Assembly (NCBI GenBank): GCA_020354085.1
Contig: CP070641.1
Span: 2,180,066-2,185,566, forward strand
Direction of reading: 5' to 3'
DNA length: 5,501 nt
Origin: Pseudomonadota bacterium
GTDB lineage: Bacteria; Pseudomonadota; Gammaproteobacteria; Acidiferrobacterales; Sulfurifustaceae
Below the pieces are notes generated by a model. The model worked only from the letters and a program-made list of their open reading frames with translations, had not been told where the DNA came from and ran no database searches. Numbering within the stretch: position 1 is the first letter of the stretch; every line of letters begins with the position of its first letter. Shown one piece after another: positions 1 to 5,067 of the stretch. Position numbers and translations under genes: made by a program.

Positions 1-278
1 TCATCAAGGCCGATCACGTGGACGGCGCCGATAAACTGCTGCAACTGACGGTCGACCTGGGCGAGGGCAAGACGCGCAACGTCTTCGCCGGCATTCGCTC
101 GGCCTATGATCCGAAAACACTGGAAGGTCGATTCACCGTGGTGGTCGCGAATCTTGCGCCGCGCAAGATGAAGTTCGGCGTGTCAGAAGGCATGGTGTTG
201 GCCGCCGGCCCCGGCGGCAAGGACCTGTTCATCCTCTCGCCCGACAGCGGCGCGCAACCCGGTATGCGCGTGAAGTAG
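1..278 (+). CDS. metG: Methionyl-tRNA synthetase, C-terminal tRNA-binding domain (5' part outside window)
   Basis: This is the last 91 codons of a gene that enters from the left edge; the first complete codon is at position 3 and the TAG stop is at 276-278. The residues match the OB-fold tRNA-binding domain that ends long bacterial MetG proteins: a [11 protein letters not shown] strand, then [12 protein letters not shown], then [19 protein letters not shown] and a final [10 protein letters not shown]...[13 protein letters not shown]. MetG charges tRNA(Met) with methionine in the cytoplasm, and this domain dimerises the enzyme and adds non-specific tRNA affinity. Stand-alone relatives (CsaA, Trbp111) share the fold, but the run-in from upstream and the classic MetG ending favour metG itself. 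The catalytic Rossmann and anticodon-binding domains are outside the window. A GTG at 18 lies inside the domain and is not a real start. Confidence 0.93.
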   Translation, partial: IKADHVDGADKLLQLTVDLGEGKTRNVFAGIRSAYDPKTLEGRFTVVVANLAPRKMKFGVSEGMVLAAGPGGKDLFILSPDSGAQPGMRVK

Positions 279-386
279 ATCTCTCAGTGCGTGGCGGCGC
301 CGGTAGGCTTCAATCACTTGCCGCGCGTCGCGCAACCACGCCTCGAGCTGCGGAACGGTTAGCCTCGGCGTCCCTGACCGGTGTCA

Positions 387-417
387 TTGCCAACCATGCA
401 ACGATATGGTTTATAGC
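387..417 (+). promoter_or_regulatory. Candidate promoter of the DUF3365 haem protein gene
   Basis: A TTGCCA hexamer at 387-392 resembles a -35 box. It is followed by the AT-rich patch GGTTTATAGC, which offers TTATAG (411-416, 18-nt spacer) or TATAGC (412-417, 19-nt spacer) as a -10 box. Transcription would start near 424, about 40 bases before the gene. Both boxes are poor matches, so this is only the best candidate by eye. Confidence 0.25.
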
Positions 418-453
418 AACACCATGGGCCCACAACAATGCACTGGAGCTGCT

Positions 454-459
454 AAGAGG
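454..459 (+). promoter_or_regulatory. Ribosome binding site of the DUF3365 gene
   Basis: AAGAGG with a 5-nt spacer before the ATG at 465. It supports this start, which is also the one that gives a proper signal peptide. Confidence 0.6.
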
Positions 460-464
460 CGCAC

Positions 465-1034
465 ATGAAACGAACCGTACCTTTGCTTTTCACCACGCTG
501 CTTGTGGCGTTGCCGGCCGGCGCCGGCGACATGGATCAACGCGTCGCGGCAAGCCGTGACGCCGTCAAGTCTTTTCAAGCCGCGTTGCAGAACGAATTGC
601 AGGCCGCCATGAAGAGCGGTGGCCCGGTGAATGCCATCACGGTGTGCAATACAAAGGCGCCGGACATCGCTGCCGCGATCTCCAAAAAACACGGGTGGCA
701 GGTGGGGCGCACCAGTCTCAAGCTGCGCAACCCGGCCAACTCACCGGACGCTTGGGAGCTGAAGATCTTGCAGTTGTTCGAGCTGCGCGCGAAAGGCGGT
801 GAGAATCCGGCCAACATCGATTTCTACGAAGTCGTCGACAGCGGCGGCAAAAAGGAATTTCGTTATATGAAGGCCATTCCCATCCCGGAAGGCATGCCCT
901 GCCTGACCTGTCACGGCCAGGACATCGACCCTAAGGTGCAAACCAAGCTCAAGGAGCTGTACCCCAAGGATCAGGCGACCGGCTATCAGCGCGGGGGCTT
1001 GCGCGGCGCCTTCACCATCCGCCAACCGATGTAA
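465..1034 (+). CDS. Exported mono-haem c-type protein, DUF3365 / Tll0287-like family
   Basis: The product is 189 residues. Residues 1-21 form a Sec signal peptide: basic KR, a hydrophobic core LLFTTLLVALPAG, and a small-residue end near AGAG. A single haem c attachment motif, CLTCH, lies at 146-150. The conserved VCN (C61), the RTSLKLRNPAN stretch (82-92) and the PDAWE stretch after it are typical of the family, whose cyanobacterial member Tll0287 has a PAS-like fold and a haem ligated by His and Cys. By that analogy C61 is a candidate second axial ligand; this is inference. The protein should be periplasmic or membrane-facing, in redox sensing or electron transfer; its partner is unknown. 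The start is fixed by AAGAGG at 454-459, five bases before the ATG. It appears monocistronic, bounded downstream by a terminator shared with the convergent gene. Confidence 0.88.
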   Translation: MKRTVPLLFTTLLVALPAGAGDMDQRVAASRDAVKSFQAALQNELQAAMKSGGPVNAITVCNTKAPDIAAAISKKHGWQVGRTSLKLRNPANSPDAWELKILQLFELRAKGGENPANIDFYEVVDSGGKKEFRYMKAIPIPEGMPCLTCHGQDIDPKVQTKLKELYPKDQATGYQRGGLRGAFTIRQPM

Positions 1035-1043
1035 CGCCGGGCG

Positions 1044-1080
1044 ACTAAACGCCGCCGCGCGTGCGGCGGCGTTATTTAGT
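1044..1080. terminator. Bidirectional terminator between convergent genes
   Basis: The left arm ACTAAACGCCGCCGC (1044-1058) pairs with the right arm 1063-1080 through a 9-bp GC-rich stem (CGCCGCCGC against GCGGCGGCG), then a 3-nt bulge, then six A/T-rich pairs (ACTAAA/TTTAGT). The loop is GCGT. It lies 9 bases after the stop of the haem c gene and 2 bases before the stop codon of the minus-strand methyltransferase-like gene. A-rich and T-rich flanks on both sides fit termination from both directions, although neither strand has a long uninterrupted U-run. Confidence 0.75.
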
Positions 1081-1082
1081 TA

Positions 1083-1574
1083 TTAGTAGATGCCGGGGAA
1101 GAAGCGTTTTACGCTGCGCGCGTAGCGCGCGTACTCAGGATAGTGGTTACGTAACCAGCGTTCTTCCCGGGCCGCCTTGCGATCGAAAAACAGCAGGACG
1201 ATCGCGGCATAGGCAAGCCCAGGCCCGCTTTGCCACCAGATCGCCCAGCCCACCGTACCAACCATCATGCCGCAGTAGATGGGGTGGCGCATCCAACCGT
1301 AGATGCCTCGTTGCTTGAGCGCACTGCCGTCGCGCGGGTGCGGATAGGGCGTAAGGGCGTCACCCAAGTTCACCAGCCCCAATATCGCCGCCAGGCCACC
1401 GAGCATCGTTAGCGACGCGCCCAGCCATTGCGAAAGATGCGAGAAGCCGAGCGCGCCAGACCCGCTCCAAATCGGAATCAGGAGCGCGCCCAACATGATC
1501 GGCACTTGTGCGGCCACCCACCATCCGCCGCGTGCCCTGAAACTTCGTCTACGGTGACCGCTATCGTGCCCCAT
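1083..1574 (-). CDS. Isoprenylcysteine carboxyl methyltransferase-like (ICMT/PEMT family) membrane protein
   Basis: The product is 163 residues, usual for small bacterial members. Hydrophobic segments lie near 18-36, 47-70 and 99-130 (the last long enough for a helical hairpin). The conserved C-terminal core is present: GIYGWMRHPIYCGMM (90-104, with R96-H97-P98), then a charged REERWL (136-141) and HYPEYARYARSVKRFFP (144-160). In the family these motifs form the S-adenosylmethionine pocket and the active site at the membrane surface. Bacterial members have diverse or unknown acceptors (lipids, quinone-like or small molecules), so the substrate here is not known. The ATG at 1572-1574 is preceded on the minus strand by GGAAGGA (1579-1585) with a 4-nt spacer, which fixes the start. 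The gene is divergent from rnfB and convergent with the haem c gene, so it is probably transcribed alone. Confidence 0.85.
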   Translation of the reverse strand: MGHDSGHRRRSFRARGGWWVAAQVPIMLGALLIPIWSGSGALGFSHLSQWLGASLTMLGGLAAILGLVNLGDALTPYPHPRDGSALKQRGIYGWMRHPIYCGMMVGTVGWAIWWQSGPGLAYAAIVLLFFDRKAAREERWLRNHYPEYARYARSVKRFFPGIY

Positions 1575-1578
1575 GTTG

Positions 1579-1585
1579 TCCTTCC
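1579..1585 (-). promoter_or_regulatory. Ribosome binding site of the ICMT-like gene
   Basis: On the minus strand GGAAGGA lies 4 bases before the ATG at 1574. This is the strongest Shine-Dalgarno match in the window and decides the start. Confidence 0.65.
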
Positions 1586-1599
1586 ACTTGCGTCAATTA

Positions 1600-1628
1600 T
1601 TGCCGCAGCCGTCAACGACGACCATACT
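1600..1628 (+). promoter_or_regulatory. Candidate promoter of the rnfB-nth-FIST-DUF1841 operon
   Basis: TTGCCG (1600-1605) and CATACT (1623-1628) are each 4/6 matches to sigma-70 boxes with an ideal 17-nt spacer. Transcription would begin only a few bases before the ATG at 1637, giving an almost leaderless mRNA. That fits the lack of a good Shine-Dalgarno sequence before rnfB. The evidence is only two imperfect hexamers. Confidence 0.3.
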
Positions 1629-1636
1629 CTTGCCTC

Positions 1637-2278
1637 ATGTCTTCAGCCATCGAAATCGCGGCGCGCATCGACTCCTGTTTGCCACAGACCCAGTGCACGC
1701 GCTGCGGCTATCCGCGCTGCCTGACCTATGCCGAGGCCATGGCCAGGGGCGAGGCCGACATTAACCAATGCCCACCCGGCGGCGACATCACAATTCAGGC
1801 GCTGGCGAGGCTTCTGCAGGTCGACACCAAACCGCTCAATCCGGCCAACGGTAGTCACCAAGGCCGCGTTGTGGCCTGGGTCGACGAGGAACTGTGCATC
1901 GGTTGCCGCAAATGCGTGGACGTGTGTCCGGTCGACGCAATAATCGGCGCCAACAAGCTGATGCACACCGTGATCGCCGCGCAGTGCACCGGTTGCGAAC
2001 TGTGCCTGCCGCCCTGTCCCGTGGATTGCATACGCCTGCGGGCGGTGAACATCCCTGTCGATCGCGCAAGTCCCTGGCCGGACTATACGCGCGCCGAAAC
2101 AGAGCAATGGCGCCGGCGCGCCGCTGCACGCCTGCAACGCCTGGATCAGCGCCGCGCGGCGCGCGGCGCAGCGAAAACCAGGCGCAGAGTCGCAAGCGAT
2201 CAATCGGAGCGCGAGCGCATCCGCGCCGAGATTCGCGCGGCGGTCGAGCGTGTGCGCCGTCGTAAATCCTCCGCATGA
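1637..2278 (+). CDS. rnfB: RnfB/RsxB-like iron-sulfur protein without a membrane anchor
   Basis: The product is 213 residues. An N-terminal 4Fe-4S domain has the RnfB signature CTRCGYPRC...NQCPPGG, with ligands C20, C23, C28 and C45. Two ferredoxin clusters follow: CIGCRKCVDVCP (87-98) and CTGCELCLPPCP (117-128). The cysteine after each cluster core that swaps to its partner is also in place, so three [4Fe-4S] centres are expected. Residues from about 150 to the end are an Arg/Ala-rich, probably helical basic tail. RnfB normally begins with a membrane helix as part of the RnfABCDGE ion-pumping complex; here the cysteine domain starts at residue 14, and the upstream frame has no usable start and no hydrophobic stretch. 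It is therefore a soluble orphan, a form known next to nth in some proteobacteria. It shares an ATGA overlap with nth. Partners and electron donor cannot be read from the sequence. Confidence 0.9.
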   Translation: MSSAIEIAARIDSCLPQTQCTRCGYPRCLTYAEAMARGEADINQCPPGGDITIQALARLLQVDTKPLNPANGSHQGRVVAWVDEELCIGCRKCVDVCPVDAIIGANKLMHTVIAAQCTGCELCLPPCPVDCIRLRAVNIPVDRASPWPDYTRAETEQWRRRAAARLQRLDQRRAARGAAKTRRRVASDQSERERIRAEIRAAVERVRRRKSSA

Positions 2279-2910
2279 GCCCGGCAAAACGGCGCGCGCT
2301 GTTTGAGCGACTGAAGCGCGCAAATCCGGCGCCGACCACCGAGCTTGAGTATCGTACGCCTTTCGAATTGTTGGTCGCGGTGATCCTGTCGGCACAGGCC
2401 ACCGACAAGAGCGTCAATCGCGCCACCGCGGCGCTGTTCAAAGTCGCCAAAACGCCGGGGAAAATCTTGGCGCTTGGCCTGCGGGGGCTTAAGCGCTACA
2501 TCAAATCAATCGGGCTCTACAACACCAAGGCGGCAAACATCATGAAGACCAGCCGCATACTGATCGCGAAGCATCGGGGCCACGTACCGCAAACACGCGA
2601 GGCACTCGAAGCGCTACCGGGCGTCGGTCGCAAGACCGCTAACGTCATCCTCAACACCGCCTTCGGCCACCCGACCATCGCGGTCGATACCCATATCTTC
2701 CGCGTGGCGAACCGCACCGGTCTCGCGCCCGGCAGAAACGTGCGGCAAGTTGAAGACAAGCTCAACGCCTTGGTGCCGGAACGCTATAAGAAAGATGCCC
2801 ACCACTGGCTAATCCTGCACGGCCGCTACGTTTGTACCGCGCGCAAACCACGTTGCCGCGACTGTGTCATCTTTGACTTGTGCGCTTACCGGGATAAAGT
2901 AGCCGCATGA
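2275..2910 (+). CDS. nth: Endonuclease III (DNA glycosylase/AP lyase)
   Basis: The product is 211 residues, the same length as the E. coli enzyme. The helix-hairpin-helix LPGVGRKTANVIL (114-126) carries the catalytic Lys120. VDTHIFRV (137-144) carries the catalytic Asp138. The C-terminal [4Fe-4S] loop has C187-x6-C194-x2-C197-x5-C203. All key positions agree with E. coli numbering, so the gene looks intact. The enzyme removes oxidised pyrimidines from DNA and cleaves the abasic site in base excision repair. The start codon overlaps the rnfB stop (ATGA at 2275-2278), and its own stop overlaps the FIST start in the same way (2907-2910). There is no clear Shine-Dalgarno sequence, so translational coupling to rnfB is likely. 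Confidence 0.97.
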   Translation: MSPAKRRALFERLKRANPAPTTELEYRTPFELLVAVILSAQATDKSVNRATAALFKVAKTPGKILALGLRGLKRYIKSIGLYNTKAANIMKTSRILIAKHRGHVPQTREALEALPGVGRKTANVILNTAFGHPTIAVDTHIFRVANRTGLAPGRNVRQVEDKLNALVPERYKKDAHHWLILHGRYVCTARKPRCRDCVIFDLCAYRDKVAA

Positions 2911-4044
2911 GCGAGACGCCAGCACCTGCTCGCAACACGCCGCCCCGCGTTGCTACCGGTTTGAGTCACAGCGCGCGCACCGTGCCCGAACATGCTACTA
3001 ACGCCGTGCGCATGGCGCTAGAACGCGCGAAGCTCACGCGCGCCAACGCGGTAATTCTGTTTCTTACCGCGGACTATGCTTCCGATCCCGAACCCGCGTT
3101 GCGTGCCGCGGCACGCGCCGCCGGCACCATGCAGGTACTGGGCGCGAGCGGCGCCGGCAATTCTCACCGAGGACGAGTGGGTGCTGGACGGCCAAGGCGC
3201 TGCCGCGATGGTCTTAGGCGATCCAATTCACCTGGCGTTGGCCGACACGCGCCCGCGTTACGACGAGGCAATCCGTCTGAGTTTTTGCACACCGTCGGGC
3301 TTGACCGCCGAGTGGCTGGACGTCACCTCGCCGCGCATTGGTGCAGTGTCGGGCGATATCTTCGGTCATGGGCCGTTTCGCGTGTGGTCGGGCGGACGTG
3401 TGGTCGAGGCCGGCGCGGTCGAAGCGGTCATGACCGGTGTGCGCGGGGCGATTGCCGCCTCGCAAGGTGTGCGCGCGCTTACTGCACCGATCGAGATCGC
3501 CGAGGCACAAGGCTACGAACTCAAACGCCTAGGCGGCTATCCCGCTTTCAGCGTGCTGATGAAGTCATTGCCCCAGGCGGTGCGTCAGCTCGAACAGATA
3601 CCGCTACACATGCTCATGGGGGCGATTACATTTGGCGATCCCAACACGGCGATCCGCGATGGGCGCTACCGGCTCAATCACATCGTTGCGGCCAATCCGA
3701 GCGAACAGACTCTCACGCTCTCGCAGCGGCCAAATCGCGGCGAGCGGCTGTTTTGGGCGATGCGCGATGCGCTCGCCGCCGAGCGCGACATGCGCACCTC
3801 GCTCGCACGCACGCGCACGGATCTGGGGGAGGACCCGCAGTTCGCGCTGCTCTTTCCCTGCATGGGCCGTGGGCCGCAGTTCTTCGGTAATCGCGATCGC
3901 GACCTCGAACTGCTCAAGAGCCGCTTCCCCGGCCTTCCCGTCATCGGCTTTTACGGCAACGGCGAAATCGGGCCGCTCGACGGCGTCAACCATCTCTACC
4001 AATACTCGGCGATTGTCGGGCTGTTCGCGCTCTCTGCCCCCTAA
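2907..4044 (+). pseudogene. FIST N/C-domain sensory protein, split by a one-base frameshift
   Basis: Two frames together encode one FIST protein. Codons 1-84 (2907-3158) run through LFLTADYASDPEPAL and VLGASGAG. Coding then continues in another frame from 3160 with ILTEDEWVLDGQGAAAMVLGD up to the TAA at 4042-4044. Skipping A3159 gives a 378-residue protein, a normal length for the family. FIST_N covers roughly residues 25-220 and FIST_C roughly 230-365. ALLFPCMGRG (313-322) and GFYGNGEIGP (347-356) are typical FIST_C motifs. FIST domains are predicted ligand-sensing modules, possibly for small molecules such as amino acids; the function of stand-alone versions is unknown. No second output domain is seen. 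Without the skip, the first frame runs on as an Arg-rich nonsense peptide to 3890. Both halves keep family motifs, so the lesion is recent or a sequencing error. It starts by ATGA overlap with nth. Confidence 0.85.
3159..3160 (+). other. Frameshift site: extra A in the FIST gene
   Basis: The family expects GGC-ATT-CTC-ACC (G-I-L-T) here, but the sequence reads GGC-AATTCTCACC. Removing one A of the AA pair restores frame from the FIST_N start into the rest of the gene. There is no long homopolymer and no known slippery heptamer, so programmed frameshifting is not favoured. Confidence 0.8.
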
Positions 4045-4047
4045 ACC

Positions 4048-4491
4048 ATGTTCGAGGGTGCCAGTCGCGAAACCCTGCGCGCCGTGTTCTTCCGTGCCTG
4101 GCAACGCCAGCAACGCGGCGAACCACTGGAAGGCGCCGAGGCGCTCATCGTCCGCGTTGCACAACTGCACCCTGAATACCACCACGTACTCGCGGCACCG
4201 GATCGGTACACGGATCAGGACTATCTGCCGGAAGTGGGCAAAACAAATCCGTTCCTGCACATGGCCATGCATATTTCGATCGAAGAACAGCTCGCACTCG
4301 ATCAGCCGCGCGGCGTGCGCGCGCACTATCAACGCTTGCTGCAGGCGCTCCCCGATGAACATGCGGTGCAGCACGCCATGATGGAGTGCCTGGGCGAGAT
4401 GCTGTGGCAAGCTGCGCGTGCGGGCGGCGTACACAGCGAGAAGCTCTATCTCGATTGCCTCGCGCGCTTAGCGACGGCAACCCGGCGCTAA
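4048..4491 (+). CDS. DUF1841 family protein of unknown function
   Basis: The product is 147 residues, a full-length match in style to DUF1841. It opens with MFEGASRETLRAVFFRAWQ (1-19), then GEPLEGAEALI (24-34) and LHPEYHHVL (40-48). The central signature is TNPFLHMAMHISIEEQLALD (66-85) followed by QPRG, and the last conserved block is DEHAVQHAMMECLGEMLWQA (103-122). There is no signal peptide or membrane segment, so it should be a cytoplasmic, mostly helical protein. The conserved His residues (H71, H75, H105, H109) with E79, E80, E113 and E117 in helical spacing could form a metal site or a helical bundle; that is inference only. It starts 3 bases after the FIST stop with no Shine-Dalgarno sequence, so its translation probably depends on ribosomes finishing FIST. 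It often accompanies nth in proteobacteria, which suggests a conserved link but no known role. Confidence 0.88.
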   Translation: MFEGASRETLRAVFFRAWQRQQRGEPLEGAEALIVRVAQLHPEYHHVLAAPDRYTDQDYLPEVGKTNPFLHMAMHISIEEQLALDQPRGVRAHYQRLLQALPDEHAVQHAMMECLGEMLWQAARAGGVHSEKLYLDCLARLATATRR

Positions 4492-4503
4492 CGCCAATTT
4501 TTT
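4484..4503 (+). terminator. Possible weak intrinsic terminator of the rnfB-nth operon
   Basis: GGCG (4484-4487), loop CTAA, and CGCC (4492-4495) form a short 4-bp GC stem followed by AA and six T (4498-4503). The stem overlaps the DUF1841 stop codon. An alternative pairing TTAGCG (4468-4473) with CGCTAA (4486-4491) also exists. The T-run is good but the stem is short, hence moderate confidence. Confidence 0.4.
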
Positions 4504-4504
4504 G

Positions 4505-4542
4505 TCTCGGTATTCTCGATAATTGGATCGAGAACTTTCTCG
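4505..4542. promoter_or_regulatory. Operator-like cluster of TTCTCG half-sites upstream of the DUF2282 gene
   Basis: TTCTCGAT (4513-4520) and ATCGAGAA (4527-4534) are perfect 8-bp inverted arms separated by AATTGG. The right arm also forms a second palindrome with TTCTCG (4537-4542), as CGAGAA-CT-TTCTCG. A partial copy TCTCG lies at 4505-4509. GATAAT (4518-4523, 5/6 of a -10 box) sits inside the first palindrome but has no good -35 box, so a bound regulator could control initiation here. It could instead be an RNA hairpin ending the upstream operon. Confidence 0.4.
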
Positions 4543-4620
4543 TAAGGTTGCCGCTCGCGCCGCGACCAATGCCGCGATAGACATCGCGCGCGTCGATGCT
4601 GTCAACCGATCAACTACATT

Positions 4621-4626
4621 GAAGGA
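4621..4626 (+). promoter_or_regulatory. Ribosome binding site of the DUF2282 gene
   Basis: GAAGGA lies 10 bases before the ATG at 4637, slightly further than usual. It selects this start over a TTG 38 codons upstream (4523), which would place a long hydrophilic stretch before the signal peptide. Confidence 0.55.
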
Positions 4627-4636
4627 CACTCGCACT

Positions 4637-4921
4637 ATGCGGCGACCATCCCAAGCAATATTTCTCTCCTCGATTATCGGCGGCGTGTTGGCGCTCGCCG
4701 GCCAGGCGCAAGGCGCCGATCTCGTGCAGTGCGCGGCACAGGAGCGCTGCTATGGCGTCACCAAGGCCGGCAAGAACGACTGCTCGACCTCAACCTCGGC
4801 CTGCGTCGGCACTGCCAAGCAGGACTTTCAGAAGGACGCCTGGATCTACGTGCCGAAGGGCACTTGCCTCAGACTCGCCGGGGGCTCCCTGTCCGCGACA
4901 CCTCCAACTGCGAAACCCTAA
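4637..4921 (+). CDS. DUF2282 family exported small protein, bufferin precursor-like (BufA1 type)
   Basis: The product is 94 residues. Residues 1-27 form a signal peptide: MRRP, a hydrophobic core AIFLSSIIGGVLALAG, and a cleavage site near AQGA. The mature part has the DUF2282 pattern ERCYGVTKAGKNDC (36-49), a SACVG (54-58), then W-x-YVPKGTC (69-77) and GGSL (82-85). The four family cysteines are C38, C49, C56 and C77, with an additional one at C32. DUF2282 proteins are now linked to bufferins: exported ribosomal peptides whose cysteines are modified by a DUF692 iron enzyme (BufB) with a DUF2063 partner (BufC), and which bind excess metal such as copper in the periplasm. No DUF692 or DUF2063 gene lies between this gene and the following sigma factor, so modification is inferred from family only. 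Its leader contains candidate regulatory repeats, and a strong hairpin follows its stop. Confidence 0.85.
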   Translation: MRRPSQAIFLSSIIGGVLALAGQAQGADLVQCAAQERCYGVTKAGKNDCSTSTSACVGTAKQDFQKDAWIYVPKGTCLRLAGGSLSATPPTAKP

Positions 4922-4941
4922 ACACGAGAACCCGAAGCGTG

Positions 4942-4967
4942 CGGGGCCGCTCGATCGAGTGGCCCCG
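4942..4967 (+). terminator. Strong hairpin after the DUF2282 gene (attenuator, terminator or mRNA stabiliser)
   Basis: CGGGGCC (4942-4948) pairs with GGCCCCG (4961-4967). The helix continues through a G-U pair (4949/4960) and CTC/GAG around the loop GATC, giving 11 pairs in all. It begins 21 bases after the DUF2282 stop. There is no U-run behind it (ACTTCACAGG), so it may reduce read-through into the sigma gene or protect the 3' end of a highly expressed small mRNA rather than act as a classic intrinsic terminator. Confidence 0.5.
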
Positions 4968-5060
4968 ACTTCACAGGACGTTCAATCGGGACAGGCCAAC
5001 CGGGTCGCCGCGCTGCGCTTGCTTGCGCAGTCCAGGTACTCCGTGTGTAATCGCGACGGC

Positions 5061-5063
5061 AGG
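5061..5063 (+). promoter_or_regulatory. Weak ribosome binding site of the ECF sigma gene
   Basis: AGG (within GGCAGG, 5058-5063) is 4 bases before the ATG at 5068. The match is short, but no better in-frame start is present upstream. I see no reliable promoter in the 146-base gap 4922-5067. Confidence 0.35.
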
Positions 5064-5067
5064 CGCT

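Larger units (their letters stand above)
279..464. other. Intergenic region between metG and the haem c gene
   Basis: No convincing gene or RNA is visible in these 186 bases. Directly after metG I see no stem followed by a T-run. The only regulatory candidates are the weak promoter elements listed at 387-417 and the ribosome binding site at 454-459. A minus-strand open frame covers part of it but is rejected (see the rejected list). Confidence 0.6.

Noticed and set aside
182..385. Minus-strand open frame with a protein-like stretch (QLEAWLRDARQVIEAYRRR)
   Set aside because: It has no ATG, begins directly after an in-frame stop and runs about 95 bases antisense into the conserved metG end. 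Its regular look probably comes from GC-rich codon structure; at most it is a decayed remnant.
1116..1133. Perfect 9-bp tandem repeat GCGCGCGTA
   Set aside because: It encodes the YAR-YAR part of the conserved C-terminal motif of the ICMT-like protein, so coding explains it.
2150..2175. Palindromic GCGCGG/CCGCGC runs
   Set aside because: They fall in the Arg/Ala-rich tail of the RnfB-like gene and follow from its codons.
1643..2450. Two long minus-strand open frames over rnfB and nth
   Set aside because: They are antisense to genes with intact cysteine ligands and catalytic residues and show no recognisable domain.
3150..3170. Programmed ribosomal frameshift in the FIST gene
   Set aside because: I see no slippery heptamer, no long homopolymer, no stop codon in the zero frame near the site and no obvious downstream structure. 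A simple one-base insertion explains it better.
3160..3890. Arg-rich continuation of the first FIST frame after the frameshift
   Set aside because: It has no family motifs and is read over the conserved FIST frame, so it is a nonsense extension.
3604..4434. Long minus-strand open frame (276 residues)
   Set aside because: It lies antisense to the FIST C-terminal half and DUF1841, both with clear family motifs. GC-rich codon bias keeps the opposite strand open.
4523..4636. Earlier TTG start for the DUF2282 protein
   Set aside because: It would add 38 hydrophilic residues before the signal peptide, has no ribosome binding site, and overlaps the inverted repeats.
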